Assembly (NCBI RefSeq): GCF_023715205.1
Contig: NZ_JAMBNR010000006.1
Location: 62,001 to 126,000 of the forward strand
Length of the DNA stretch: 64,000 nt
Direction of reading: 5' to 3'
From: Mesobacillus maritimus
GTDB taxonomy: Bacteria > Bacillota > Bacilli > Bacillales > Cytobacillaceae
A model generated the notes under the pieces. It had not been told where the DNA came from and ran no database searches. It worked only from the letters and a program-made list of their open reading frames with translations. Made by a program: the position numbers and the translations under genes. Below, piece after piece: positions 53,899-61,924 of the stretch; the stretch's first letter is position 1, and every line of letters begins with the position of its first letter.

Positions 53899-54334
53899 AA
53901 GAGCGAAAAATAATAAGGATTTATGCTAATTAGTTATTCCATTGATGATTGGTTTAGGTGAAAAAACACTGTACTGCTATGAAGCTAAAAGCGCTATCAG
54001 TTAAGCAAAGCTAGGATCCATAAATCTGTCAGAAGCACAAATCTTAATGATTAGCTAAAAAGAGGTCGCATAGACGCACCATGCGACCAAAACGGATTTC
54101 ATTCCTCGAAATAAGGGTTCTTAGAAAGTTGCATGAAACCTTAACGTTGTTCATTCCCTAGGGAAAAGGGTAGTTACGCCGCAATTAGGACAAAGCACGT
54201 TGCGCACAAATAAAATCAAAAATCATAAACTGGCCCTCATACAATTAAATATATCTTGTAACAAAATTCGTAAGCTTTACAGCATATTAACACCTCTAAC
54301 AACTTCACAATTCTGTCAAATGGAACAAGATTAT
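53899..54334. other. Gene-poor gap between narK and the radical SAM gene
   Basis: No intact gene. A hairpin GGTCGCAT / ATGCGACC lies at about 54065-54089. On the minus strand a 19-codon stretch from a GTG near 54195 encodes VRNVLCPNCGVTTLFPRE, zinc-ribbon-like, which might be a gene remnant but is too short to call. Confidence 0.4.
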
Positions 54335-54377
54335 TGTGAGGAAGTTCACTTAACACTGTGAGGAAGTTATTTATACT
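54335..54377 (+). promoter_or_regulatory. FNR box and -10 of the radical SAM gene
   Basis: TGTGA-GGAAGT-TCACT (54335-54350) matches the FNR/CRP consensus with N6. A -10 hexamer TATACT lies at 54372-54377. The predicted start near 54384 puts the box centre at about -41.5, the class II activator position. A second half-site with the same sequence TGTGAGGAAGTT begins at about 54357. Confidence 0.78.
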
Positions 54378-54406
54378 AAAACCAGATAATAAAGGAGGCC
54401 GTTCAT

Positions 54407-55546
54407 ATGTTTGCAAGAGATTTTAATAAAGATCCTTTTATCGTAATATGGGAGTTAACTAGAGCCTGCCAGCTTAAATGCTTACATTGCCGTGCCGAGG
54501 CTCAATATAGACGCGATCCACGTGAGTTAAGTTTCGAGGAAGGAAAAGCACTTATTGATCAAATTTATGAGATGAATAACCCTATGCTGGTGTTTACTGG
54601 TGGGGATCCATTAATGAGAGAAGATGTGTTTGATATTGCTCGATGTGCAGTTGAGAAAGGGATTCGGGTATCAATGACCCCAAGTGCTACCCCGAATGTA
54701 ACAAGAGAAGCCATTGAGAAAGCGAAGGAAGTCGGTTTATCTCGATGGGCATTTAGCTTAGATGGTCCAACTGCGGAAATACATGACCATTTCCGAGGTA
54801 CAGCTGGTTCTTTTGATTTAACAATGGAAAGAATTAAATATCTGCATGAGTTGGAGATTCCAATCCAAATCAATACAGTTATCTCCCACTACAACTATGA
54901 TTACTTAGATGAAATGGCCAAGCTTATTGAAGAACTTGATTGTGTTTTATGGAGTGTGTTTTTCCTAGTACCTACAGGAAGAGGGCAGGAAAAGGATATG
55001 ATTACCCCAGCGGAACATGAGAAAGTTTTTATCTGGTTATATGAGTTAAGTAAGAAAGTGAAGTTTGATATTAAAACGACCGCAGCTCAGCATTATCGAC
55101 GAGTTGTCATTCAGCATAAAATGAGGGAAGCCAAAGAACAGGTTGAGGAGATTCAATATCTTGATGCTTTGACGCAACAAGGATTGACGGGTTCCATAGA
55201 TGGATTAGGGCGTGCGCCAAAAGGAGTTAACGATGGAAATGGGTTTGTGTTTATTTCTCATATAGGCGATGTCTATCCAAGTGGTTTATTGCCTGTTAAA
55301 GCAGGGAACGTTCGTGAGCAACCGCTAGCTGAAATCTATCGTGAATCCCCTATTTTTAAAGCGCTAAGAAATCCCGATGAATACAAAGGAAAGTGTGGAC
55401 AGTGTGAATTTAGATATGTTTGTGGTGGTTCTCGTTCACGTGCATATGCGATGACCGGCGATTACTTAGAAAGTGAGCCATTCTGTGTTTATATCCCTAA
55501 AGCATTAAGGAAGCAGAAACAGAACCAGAACCAAACACCTAAGTAG
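54407..55546 (+). CDS. Radical SAM/SPASM protein (NirJ/AhbD-like, TIGR04053-type)
   Basis: Radical SAM enzyme of 379 aa. The cluster motif CQLKCLHC (Cys 21, 25, 28) binds the SAM-cleaving 4Fe-4S cluster; FTGGDPLMR and SLDGPTAEIHDHFRG are core strand motifs. The C-terminal SPASM-like domain has CGQCEFRYVCGG and a later Cys (SEPFC) for an auxiliary cluster. The closest families I can name are the heme-pathway enzymes NirJ/AhbC/AhbD and the TIGR04053 group. AAAGGAGG precedes the ATG, and an FNR-type promoter is upstream. It may act in anaerobic heme-type cofactor formation; this is inference from family and context. Confidence 0.82.
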   Translation: MFARDFNKDPFIVIWELTRACQLKCLHCRAEAQYRRDPRELSFEEGKALIDQIYEMNNPMLVFTGGDPLMREDVFDIARCAVEKGIRVSMTPSATPNVTREAIEKAKEVGLSRWAFSLDGPTAEIHDHFRGTAGSFDLTMERIKYLHELEIPIQINTVISHYNYDYLDEMAKLIEELDCVLWSVFFLVPTGRGQEKDMITPAEHEKVFIWLYELSKKVKFDIKTTAAQHYRRVVIQHKMREAKEQVEEIQYLDALTQQGLTGSIDGLGRAPKGVNDGNGFVFISHIGDVYPSGLLPVKAGNVREQPLAEIYRESPIFKALRNPDEYKGKCGQCEFRYVCGGSRSRAYAMTGDYLESEPFCVYIPKALRKQKQNQNQTPK

Positions 55547-55567
55547 GACCAATCTCTTTCTTATTTT

Positions 55568-55636
55568 GGTTCTTTTCTCAAACTTTGTGATCTTAAACAA
55601 ATCGACTGAATGAACTAGTTTATACAAAAAACAGCC
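55568..55636 (+). repeat. Interspersed two-hairpin repeat, copy I (internally deleted)
   Basis: Short copy keeping the 5' end (GGTTCTTTTCTCAAACTTTG), the AATGAACTAGTTTATAC interior of the C/F/H subfamily and the 3' end (AAAAAACAGCC); about 100 bases of the middle are missing. Confidence 0.65.
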
Positions 55637-55943
55637 ATTGTCTAAAACCGAAAGCAAGAAATGTGTTTAACCTAAGGGGCTGGGGTGAGAACAAGGTTTC
55701 ATAGAGTAGGAAAATATAGGGCCTTAAATTGGCCCCTTTTAAGTTGAAAGTAGCCGAACTCCCTTGATATAAGTCTTACCGCGATAAAGCAATTTCAACA
55801 GTTAAGAGGTGAATATCAGACTCATTTCTTATCAAAGGTAACGTTCGCAATCTAAGAATAAGCTAAACACTTCGATTGCCTCTAACAAACAACAAAATAT
55901 TTTCCAAAAGGATATAAAAAAGTGAAGCCAGAGGCCTCACTGT
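55637..55943. other. Gap between repeat copy I and fnr
   Basis: No gene seen. A hairpin GGGCC / GGCCC followed by TTTT at about 55713-55742 could terminate plus-strand transcription from the radical SAM gene. Confidence 0.4.
55915..55941 (-). terminator. fnr terminator
   Basis: On the minus strand GTGAGGCC / GGCTTCAC (one G-T pair) with loop TCT and TTTTTTAT tail, at the end of fnr. Confidence 0.75.
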
Positions 55944-56642
55944 CTATTCAATGCTACAGAATACAGCTGGACAATTTTCACAGCCGATTTCATTTTTTAG
56001 AAACTCTAAGTTATGAATTAATATTTTCCCTTTTTTTATTGAGATAATATTCTCACGTTTAAGGTCGTTTAAGATACGGTTCGTACTTTCTCGTGAAGTT
56101 CCACAGAAATTGGCCAGCTCTTGATTGGTTAGCGGGAGATCGATCAAAATTCCTTCTTTTTGATGAACGCCATAGCTATTAGTCATACGAATAAGTGTTG
56201 AAAATAATGCTCCCTTTTTCCCATTTAATACAAGGTCACGGAATTTGGTTTGTGTTTTTCGAAAATGGTCACTCATCCATTTCATAAATTCAAAGGCGAG
56301 GGATGGGTTTTGAAATATTTCTTTTTCTATAACCTCTTTTTTGATAACTGCAATTTCAGCATCCTCAAGGAGTAAGGCGCTTAATAAGTATTTTGGAGCC
56401 TCGGTAAATAAGGTTAATTCGCCGCAGATATCATTTTCACCACAAATGCGTAGAGCTAATTCCCGACCATCCTTTGTTACTTTGCTTATCTGTATTTTGC
56501 CGGAAAGTATTAAGTATAGTTCCTCTGCGTCCATTCCTTCTTGAAAAAGGTAAGTTCCTTTTTTGGCAAAAATGGTACGGTCTGAAAAATTTAATAGTTC
56601 TTTTATTTCAATTGAATGTGTTGCTTTTTTGATTTGAGGCAT
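55944..56642 (-). CDS. fnr: Oxygen-sensing Crp/Fnr regulator Fnr
   Basis: Transcription factor of 232 aa: cNMP-binding-like beta roll (EGMDAEELYLILSGKIQISK), dimer helix, and a winged helix (ELANFCGTSRESTNRILNDL). The C-terminus carries C-x2-C-x4-C (GCENCPAVFC), the Bacillus-type arrangement that holds the 4Fe-4S cluster, unlike the N-terminal cysteines of E. coli FNR. It activates anaerobic genes at TGTGA-N6-TCACA. The start at 56642 follows AAGGG; GTG/ATG codons up to 56651 are alternatives. Divergent from moaA. Confidence 0.93.
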   Translation of the reverse strand: MPQIKKATHSIEIKELLNFSDRTIFAKKGTYLFQEGMDAEELYLILSGKIQISKVTKDGRELALRICGENDICGELTLFTEAPKYLLSALLLEDAEIAVIKKEVIEKEIFQNPSLAFEFMKWMSDHFRKTQTKFRDLVLNGKKGALFSTLIRMTNSYGVHQKEGILIDLPLTNQELANFCGTSRESTNRILNDLKRENIISIKKGKILIHNLEFLKNEIGCENCPAVFCSIE

Positions 56643-56727
56643 GCTCATCACCCTTGTCGTTTATCTTTCTTGTTCCTAATAATAACATTCCAATAGTGTA
56701 AAAACCGTGTTCTACCGCACTTGTTGA

Positions 56728-56744
56728 AAAATCGTCACGATTTT
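56728..56744. promoter_or_regulatory. Perfect palindrome upstream of fnr
   Basis: AAAATCGT-C-ACGATTTT, 8-bp arms around one base, in the fnr-moaA gap. It could be an operator; it ends 2 bases before the FNR-type box. Regulator unknown. Confidence 0.5.
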
Positions 56745-56746
56745 GC

Positions 56747-56762
56747 AGTGAATTTGTTCACA
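56747..56762. promoter_or_regulatory. fnr: FNR box in the fnr-moaA gap
   Basis: AGTGA-ATTTGT-TCACA fits the FNR consensus with one mismatch. It is about 105 bases upstream of fnr. A TACACT hexamer on the minus strand near 56697 would place it at roughly -64, a class I position, consistent with autoregulation. Confidence 0.6.
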
Positions 56763-56798
56763 CTTCTGTAAAAATGTTAACTAGCTAATCAGGTACGG

Positions 56799-56836
56799 TG
56801 ACAACTTATGACAACTTATGACAACCTAATGACATT
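56799..56836. repeat. Phased TGACAAC direct repeats upstream of moaA
   Basis: TGACAACTTA at 56799 and 56809, TGACAACCTAA at 56819 and TGACAT at 56830: four steps of 10, 10 and 11 bases, one helical turn each. An inverted TGTGATTTTCACT element follows at 56840-56852. It looks like a multi-site operator facing fnr and moaA. Confidence 0.6.
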
Positions 56837-57021
56837 TTTTGTGATTTTCACTATGATTGTAGTTTTTATGGTTCAATGATACTATGAAGAGACAATGTTT
56901 TTTTCCGTTATCGTCAGATTAATGGTACTGTATGGAGAAAAGAACGAATAGGAATCAGTATCGTAGTTTGTTATTTTCCTACAAGAATAATAGCAAAACT
57001 TCATTAATGGAGTTGATATAA

Positions 57022-58038
57022 ATGGATAAACAAATCGTGAAAGACAAATTGAATCGACCTCTACGTGATTTAAGGATTTCGGTTATCGATCGTTGTAACT
57101 TTCGCTGCACATATTGCATGCCCGCAGAAATATATGGACCGGACTTTGCCTTTCTTCCAAAATCTGAACTTCTTTCCTATGAGGAAATCGAGCGGATTGC
57201 AAGGATTTTTGTTGGATTGGGAGTAGAGAAACTCAGGTTAACTGGTGGAGAGCCGCTGTTAAGAAAAGACCTTCCTATATTAGTGGAAAAGTTATCGGTA
57301 ATCGATGGCTTATCAGATATTGCGTTAACAACGAATGGAGTAATGCTTCCAAAACTTGCTGTCCCATTAAAAGAAGCAGGGTTGAAACGGGTGAATATCA
57401 GTCTAGATACACTTAAGGATGAATTATTCGGACAAATTAACGGGCGTGGTGTCGCTACAAAACCTGTTTTAAAAGGGATTAAGGCAGCTCAAGAAGCAGG
57501 TTTGGGCGTGAAAATCAACATGGTCGTAAAAAAAGGCCTAAATGATACAGAAATCCTTCCAATGGCTGAATTCTGCAAGAATGAAGGACTAGAACTTCGG
57601 TTTATTGAGTATATGGATGTGGGAAGCACGAACGGTTGGAAAATGGACGATGTGATTACGAAAAAGGAAATTTATGAAATGCTTAAGGGAAATTACGAAC
57701 TTGAGCATACTGGAGCTGCGTATTTTGGTGAAGTGGCAAAAAGATATCGTTATAAAGGAACAGATGTACATGTAGGATTTATTTCTTCTGTTTCTGAGTC
57801 TTTCTGTTCAAGTTGCACAAGATCTCGACTTTCAGCCAATGGTCAAATTTTTACATGTTTGTTTAATGGGAATGGTCATGATCTACGTGATTTTATGAGA
57901 GCGGGAGCAAGCGATGAAGAAATAGCTCAACGTGTGATTGGAATTTGGAATGGTCGCTCGGATCGTTATTCAGACGAACGGACTGCTGAAACCATTGCAA
58001 ACCGTAAGAAAATCGAAATGTCATATATTGGTGGTTAA
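57022..58038 (+). CDS. moaA: GTP 3',8-cyclase MoaA
   Basis: Radical SAM enzyme of 338 aa for the first step of molybdenum cofactor synthesis. The N-terminal cluster motif [10 protein letters not shown] and the C-terminal cluster cysteines ([19 protein letters not shown]) are present, with the catalytic C-terminal Gly-Gly (SYIGG). Nitrate reductase needs this cofactor. GGAG precedes the ATG. Convergent with ric. Confidence 0.95.
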   Translation: MDKQIVKDKLNRPLRDLRISVIDRCNFRCTYCMPAEIYGPDFAFLPKSELLSYEEIERIARIFVGLGVEKLRLTGGEPLLRKDLPILVEKLSVIDGLSDIALTTNGVMLPKLAVPLKEAGLKRVNISLDTLKDELFGQINGRGVATKPVLKGIKAAQEAGLGVKINMVVKKGLNDTEILPMAEFCKNEGLELRFIEYMDVGSTNGWKMDDVITKKEIYEMLKGNYELEHTGAAYFGEVAKRYRYKGTDVHVGFISSVSESFCSSCTRSRLSANGQIFTCLFNGNGHDLRDFMRAGASDEEIAQRVIGIWNGRSDRYSDERTAETIANRKKIEMSYIGG

Positions 58039-58108
58039 TGGTAAGGATTGATTCTCGTAACAAGAGGATCGATCCTTCTTTAATCTCCAACATTATTAAT
58101 AGAATTGG

Positions 58109-58137
58109 AGATAAAGAAAACCCTCGTATGGCTACGA
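58109..58137 (-). terminator. Terminator of ric
   Basis: ACCCTCGTA / TACGAGGGT stem with T-rich tail on the minus strand. Confidence 0.82.
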
Positions 58138-58155
58138 GGGTCCTCCTTTCCTTGT

Positions 58156-58866
58156 TTAAACAGTGGCAGTTTCAAAATAACGAGGGAATAAAATATTATT
58201 CTCTAAATGAACATGCATAAAAGTATGTTCTTCGAGCATCTCTAGGCGCTTGTAAACTAAACGATAAGTACCGCAAGCATCGATTGGAGGAGTAAAATCG
58301 GATGTGATCTCACGTAACTCCTTTAAAATCGCTCCTGCGTGATCGTGTTCTTTTTCTAACTCGCGAATTTCTTTTAGAATTTCTTCGCGGTTAGGAGTAT
58401 TAGGATCATCTAGAGAAAGAAGTGCTGGGAATACAGTTGCATCTTCTTTAGCTGTATGCTCCAAAAGTTCTTTTTTCAATTCGTAAAATAAGTCATGCAT
58501 TTTGATCAATTCTGGGTGGTTTGCTCCGTGGACGCGAGCGACTTTTGTTACGTAAGGGCTCATTAATTTTAGCTCTTCTTCAAGAGTTCGGTGATATTGA
58601 TCTTGAATATGCTTTACAAGTTTTACGGATTCAGTTTGTGTCCAGAATTCCATATCTTCAGCAGAATTGGCATTTTGCTGAAAAAGTTCTCCTAGTTCAG
58701 CCATTAGATTTTCTACGTTGACCGATTTTTCAGAAGCTGCTTCTGTTAAAGGAATGCTTCCTCCACAGCAAAAATCGATTCGATTTTTCTTGAAGATATC
58801 GCTTGATTTTGGGAATACGTTTACGATGTCACGAACTAATGTATTTTCATTGAATGGAAGTTTCAT
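58156..58866 (-). CDS. ric: Iron-sulfur cluster repair di-iron protein Ric/ScdA
   Basis: Protein of 236 aa of the YtfE/ScdA family that repairs Fe-S clusters after nitrosative or oxidative damage. N-terminal ScdA domain with IDFCCGG, then a hemerythrin-like four-helix domain with iron-ligand His/Glu (HRTLEEEL, HDLFYELKKELLEHTAKED, EKEHDHAG, HTFMHVHLENN). A class II FNR-type promoter lies upstream. Its presence fits exposure to nitric oxide from nitrate reduction. Confidence 0.92.
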   Translation of the reverse strand: MKLPFNENTLVRDIVNVFPKSSDIFKKNRIDFCCGGSIPLTEAASEKSVNVENLMAELGELFQQNANSAEDMEFWTQTESVKLVKHIQDQYHRTLEEELKLMSPYVTKVARVHGANHPELIKMHDLFYELKKELLEHTAKEDATVFPALLSLDDPNTPNREEILKEIRELEKEHDHAGAILKELREITSDFTPPIDACGTYRLVYKRLEMLEEHTFMHVHLENNILFPRYFETATV

Positions 58867-58910
58867 TTTTATTCCTCCTTAAAAGGTCACCAATTATTGT
58901 TTACAAGTTC

Positions 58911-58953
58911 ATCATAAAGGAAATGGTTTTATTAGTAGGTGATATGAATCACA
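58911..58953 (-). promoter_or_regulatory. ric: FNR box and -10 of ric
   Basis: GGTGA-TATGAA-TCACA (58938-58953) is followed on the minus strand by TATGAT (58911-58916). The predicted start near 58904 places the box centre at -41.5. Confidence 0.75.
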
Positions 58954-59001
58954 CATTGAGAACTTTTTTCAGAGGAATATAATGGTTGGTATTAGTTGAT
59001 T

Positions 59002-59045
59002 TGTGATATTTGTCAAAGTCGCAGGTTATCATTTATCTTTATAAT
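59002..59045 (+). promoter_or_regulatory. moeA: FNR box and -10 of moeA
   Basis: TGTGA-TATTTG-TCAAA (59002-59017) and TATAAT (59040-59045); the predicted start near 59052 puts the box centre at about -42.5. Confidence 0.68.
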
Positions 59046-59093
59046 GGAAATAAGCAAAAAAAAATGCCTAGACATTAGGAGCTGAACAAAACG

Positions 59094-60359
59094 ATGTTAG
59101 AGAAAAGAACACCAATCCAAATAGGTGAAGCAGTAAAAAGAGTTATGCAATATAAATTAAATGGAACTACCGAATGGGTTTCTATAAATGAAAGTTATGG
59201 TCGGTTTTTATCTGAAGACTTGAAGGCGACAAGCGATGTTCCCCATTTTGATCGCGCTCCATATGATGGATATGCAATTCGGTCGGTGGATACCCAATCT
59301 GCTTCTCAGGCAACGCCAGTAAAGTTTGAGGTAATTGATCATATAGGGGCAGGTATGTTAACAGATAAAGAATTAGGCCCTTTTCAGGCTGTTAGAATTA
59401 TGACCGGAGCACAAATGCCTGTAGGTGCTGATGCTGTCGTAATGTTAGAACTTGCAAAAGAGAGTCAAGACAGCAATAAAAATTATATGAGTATAAAGAA
59501 AATACATAAGCAAGGTGAAAATGTTTCTTTCCGCGGTGAGGATGCGAAAGAAGGGGAAGTACTAGTAAAAAGAGGAACATTTATTAACCCTGGTATTCAA
59601 GCGATGTTAGCAACATTTGGCTATGCTAAGGTACCAGTTGCTAGGAAGCCGGTTGTAGGTCTTTATGCGACAGGAACAGAGCTGCTAGAGGTAGATGAAC
59701 CACTTGAGCCAGGTAAAATTCGAAATAGTAATTCCTACATGATTTCGGCGCAGATTCAAAGAGCAGGGGCGGAAGTTCGCTATTTTGGACAATTAGCTGA
59801 TGATTTTGATACGTGTTTTGAGGCTGTTTCAAAAGCGGTTAAAGAAGTGGATCTTTTCATAACGACTGGTGGCGTATCAGTTGGAGATTTTGATTATTTG
59901 CCACAAATCTATGAAAAGCTTGGGGCGAAAGTTTTATTTAATAAGGTAGCGATGAGGCCAGGGAGTGTGACGACAGTTGCACACCTTGATGGAAAACTAT
60001 TATTTGGCCTGTCAGGCAACCCTTCAGCTTGTTATGTGGGATTTGAATTGTTTACAAGACCGATAATAAAAACGATGCTTTTATCTGAAACGCCTCATTT
60101 GCGAAAAGAAATAGCGGTTTTAAATGCTGATTTCCCCAAAGCTAATCCTTTTACAAGATTTGTGCGAAGTGCACTAACTATTAAGGAAGGGAAGCTTGTG
60201 GTAACTCCAAGTGGCTTAGATAAATCGAATATTATCATGAGTTTAGCAGGAGCAAATTCATTAATGATTCTTCCTGGAGGTACAAGGGGGTTTGAAAAGG
60301 GCATGGATGTAGAAGTCCTTATGCTAGAGGATCATGTTGGTTGTGATTGGCCGTGGTAA
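59094..60359 (+). CDS. moeA: Molybdopterin molybdenumtransferase MoeA
   Basis: Enzyme of 421 aa that inserts molybdate into adenylylated molybdopterin. Conserved segments are VPHFDRAPYDGYAIR, IMTGAQMPVGADAVVM, TTGGVSVGDFDYLP and GLSGNPSACYVGFELF, with a C-terminal beta domain. A good FNR-type promoter is upstream; mobB overlaps its end. Confidence 0.94.
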   Translation: MLEKRTPIQIGEAVKRVMQYKLNGTTEWVSINESYGRFLSEDLKATSDVPHFDRAPYDGYAIRSVDTQSASQATPVKFEVIDHIGAGMLTDKELGPFQAVRIMTGAQMPVGADAVVMLELAKESQDSNKNYMSIKKIHKQGENVSFRGEDAKEGEVLVKRGTFINPGIQAMLATFGYAKVPVARKPVVGLYATGTELLEVDEPLEPGKIRNSNSYMISAQIQRAGAEVRYFGQLADDFDTCFEAVSKAVKEVDLFITTGGVSVGDFDYLPQIYEKLGAKVLFNKVAMRPGSVTTVAHLDGKLLFGLSGNPSACYVGFELFTRPIIKTMLLSETPHLRKEIAVLNADFPKANPFTRFVRSALTIKEGKLVVTPSGLDKSNIIMSLAGANSLMILPGGTRGFEKGMDVEVLMLEDHVGCDWPW

Positions 60360-60889
60360 GGGCGCCTATTTTCCAACTGGTAGGTTATCAAAATAGCGGC
60401 AAAACAACCACAATGTATGAAGTCATACAACGTCTATCCAGTGATGGGTTTAAAATTGTCACTATTAAACACCATGGGCATGGTGGGAAGCCTGATATTG
60501 TTGAAAAGAAAGATTCGGGTCGTCATGTTAATGCCGGGGCCCTTGGTTCAATCATTGAAGGAGAGGGCAGGATCCTTCTCCAGGCTGAACAAACTAGTTG
60601 GTCCTTAGAAGCGCAGATCCTTTTAGCCAATGCTTTAACCCCTGACTTGATCCTTATAGAAGGTCATAAACAGGAAAAATACCCAAAAGCAGTTCTACTC
60701 CGCAATGATCGGGATAAACACTTATTGAATGAACTAAATTCTATACAGGCTGTTTATTGTATCGATTCCAATTGTAGGAACGATTTGCAAAAGGACATGA
60801 AGCAGCCCTTTTTTAATGATAAAGAGGACTTCTATAGATGGGTTGTCAATCATCTTAAATCTACCATCACATCTGAAGGCAACAGCTAG
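60347..60889 (+). CDS. mobB: Molybdopterin-guanine dinucleotide synthesis protein MobB
   Basis: GTP-binding protein of up to 180 aa. P-loop GYQNSGKTTT, then TIKHHGHGG and LILIEGHKQEKYPK typical of MobB. It assists MobA in making the guanine dinucleotide cofactor for nitrate reductase. It overlaps moeA by 13 bases; TTG 60347 or GTG 60353 are possible starts, both without a strong ribosome site, suggesting translational coupling. Confidence 0.9.
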   Translation: MAVVRAPIFQLVGYQNSGKTTTMYEVIQRLSSDGFKIVTIKHHGHGGKPDIVEKKDSGRHVNAGALGSIIEGEGRILLQAEQTSWSLEAQILLANALTPDLILIEGHKQEKYPKAVLLRNDRDKHLLNELNSIQAVYCIDSNCRNDLQKDMKQPFFNDKEDFYRWVVNHLKSTITSEGNS

Positions 60890-60968
60890 GTCACCAATAA
60901 GCCCGGTAGGTGCCCTTTTCATACACCCATGCACAGGTTAGCTCACCAATAAGTACGTCAGGTGACAG
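60887..60968. repeat. Two-unit 52-bp direct repeat after mobB
   Basis: TCACCAATAAG occurs at 60891 and 60943, exactly 52 bases apart, each followed by a CG..AGGTG block. The spacing equals that of the tandem array at 18.7 kb, and the first unit also contains GTGCCC, but the rest differs. It begins at the mobB stop codon. Confidence 0.6.
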
Positions 60969-61107
60969 TTCTAGGGACTTAAATTTGTAAAGGAAATTTC
61001 TTAATTTGGACACTTCGGCGACTTTTCTCACTGTGCCTATCCGCATAACTAGTTAAAATGAAATAGGTTAAACAAACCTATTTTAATAAGTACTAGAGGT
61101 GAAATGG

Positions 61108-61572
61108 ATGGAAATAGATCAAATTCTTTTATGGATTGTTTTTCCCTACTCCGTGGTAGCAGTTGTAGGAATGTCTTTAATATGGCAATTGGAAGCTAAT
61201 GGTACCGGAAGTAAAAGATCAACTGGTGATCGAATCCTCACAGGTTCCTTAAAATGGTTATTCGTTTTAGGTATGTTAACCGGATTGGTGGTCACTCATT
61301 TTTATCAAGAAACTGCGCAGCTATATGTTTGGGGAAAAAGTCTTATTCAATTACAACCGGATATGAGTGTAATTAATAATATTTCCTTCCTTTCACAAGT
61401 ACATGTAATCATAGTTTTTTCATTTCTATTAGGCCTAGCGTTTTCAAGCCATATTCGCTATTTAATGAAGCCACATTTATATATAAAGGCTCTTTTCTCA
61501 AACTTTGTTGCTTTTCGAGATGAAATAATGAGAAATCACTTTATTTTCACTGGAAAAGACTATTTAGATTAG
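61108..61572 (+). CDS. NarI-like membrane protein with repeat-derived C-terminus
   Basis: Protein of 154 aa. The first 127 residues resemble nitrate reductase gamma subunit: a first helix LLWIVFPYSVVAVVGMSLIW, a second LFVLGMLTGLVVTHF, and a NarI C-terminal-like block (GKSLIQLQPDMSVI, QVHVIIVFSFLLGLAFSSHI). NarI is normally about 220 aa with five helices; two middle helices and several heme-ligand His positions appear missing. The last about 28 residues (from KALFSNF) and the stop are encoded by repeat copy J, so the native end has been replaced. AGAGGT sets ATG 61108. It may be degenerate or a distinct short family. Confidence 0.6.
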   Translation: MEIDQILLWIVFPYSVVAVVGMSLIWQLEANGTGSKRSTGDRILTGSLKWLFVLGMLTGLVVTHFYQETAQLYVWGKSLIQLQPDMSVINNISFLSQVHVIIVFSFLLGLAFSSHIRYLMKPHLYIKALFSNFVAFRDEIMRNHFIFTGKDYLD

Positions 61573-61672
61573 GAGAAAAGCGCAAGCAAACAAAGTACGA
61601 ACACACAAAATGCCTGATTCTGCGTTAAAATCGGCTTTAAGATTTTAACAACAAATGTTACGAAAACAGCCT
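61487..61672 (+). repeat. Interspersed two-hairpin repeat, copy J, fused to narI-like gene
   Basis: Full-length copy from AGGCTCTTTTCTCAAAC to AACAGCCT, close to copies B and D. It starts inside the narI-like reading frame and provides its stop codon at 61570-61572. Module 2 holds GCGTTAAAATCGGCTTTAAG and ATTTTAACAAC. Confidence 0.88.
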
Positions 61673-61852
61673 ATTTAAAAGAACTCTTACAAAAACGTTA
61701 CTTAGTACGAAGGCATCCTTATGGGTGTCTTTTTTTGTAAGAGTATACTCCTGTTAAACTTGTCTTGTATTCATTCCTTATAATGAATGATCCTTAATAC
61801 AAATTTTAACTTTATGACATATTCGTGAAGATGAAGGATTGAACATCTTAAA

Positions 61853-61895
61853 TGTGATAAGTTTCACTTAGTAATATTCCTATGTGATTTATAGT
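61853..61895 (+). promoter_or_regulatory. ywiC: FNR box and -10 of ywiC
   Basis: TGTGA-TAAGTT-TCACT (61853-61868) and TATAGT (61890-61895); the predicted start near 61902 gives a box centre of -41.5. Confidence 0.78.
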
Positions 61896-61924
61896 GTGAA
61901 TAGAAATGAAAGGGAGTGACGAAA

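Noticed and set aside
54138-54200. Zinc-ribbon-like minus-strand remnant (VRNVLCPNCG)
   Set aside because: Only 18 codons before a stop, no ribosome site; may be a decayed gene but cannot be supported.
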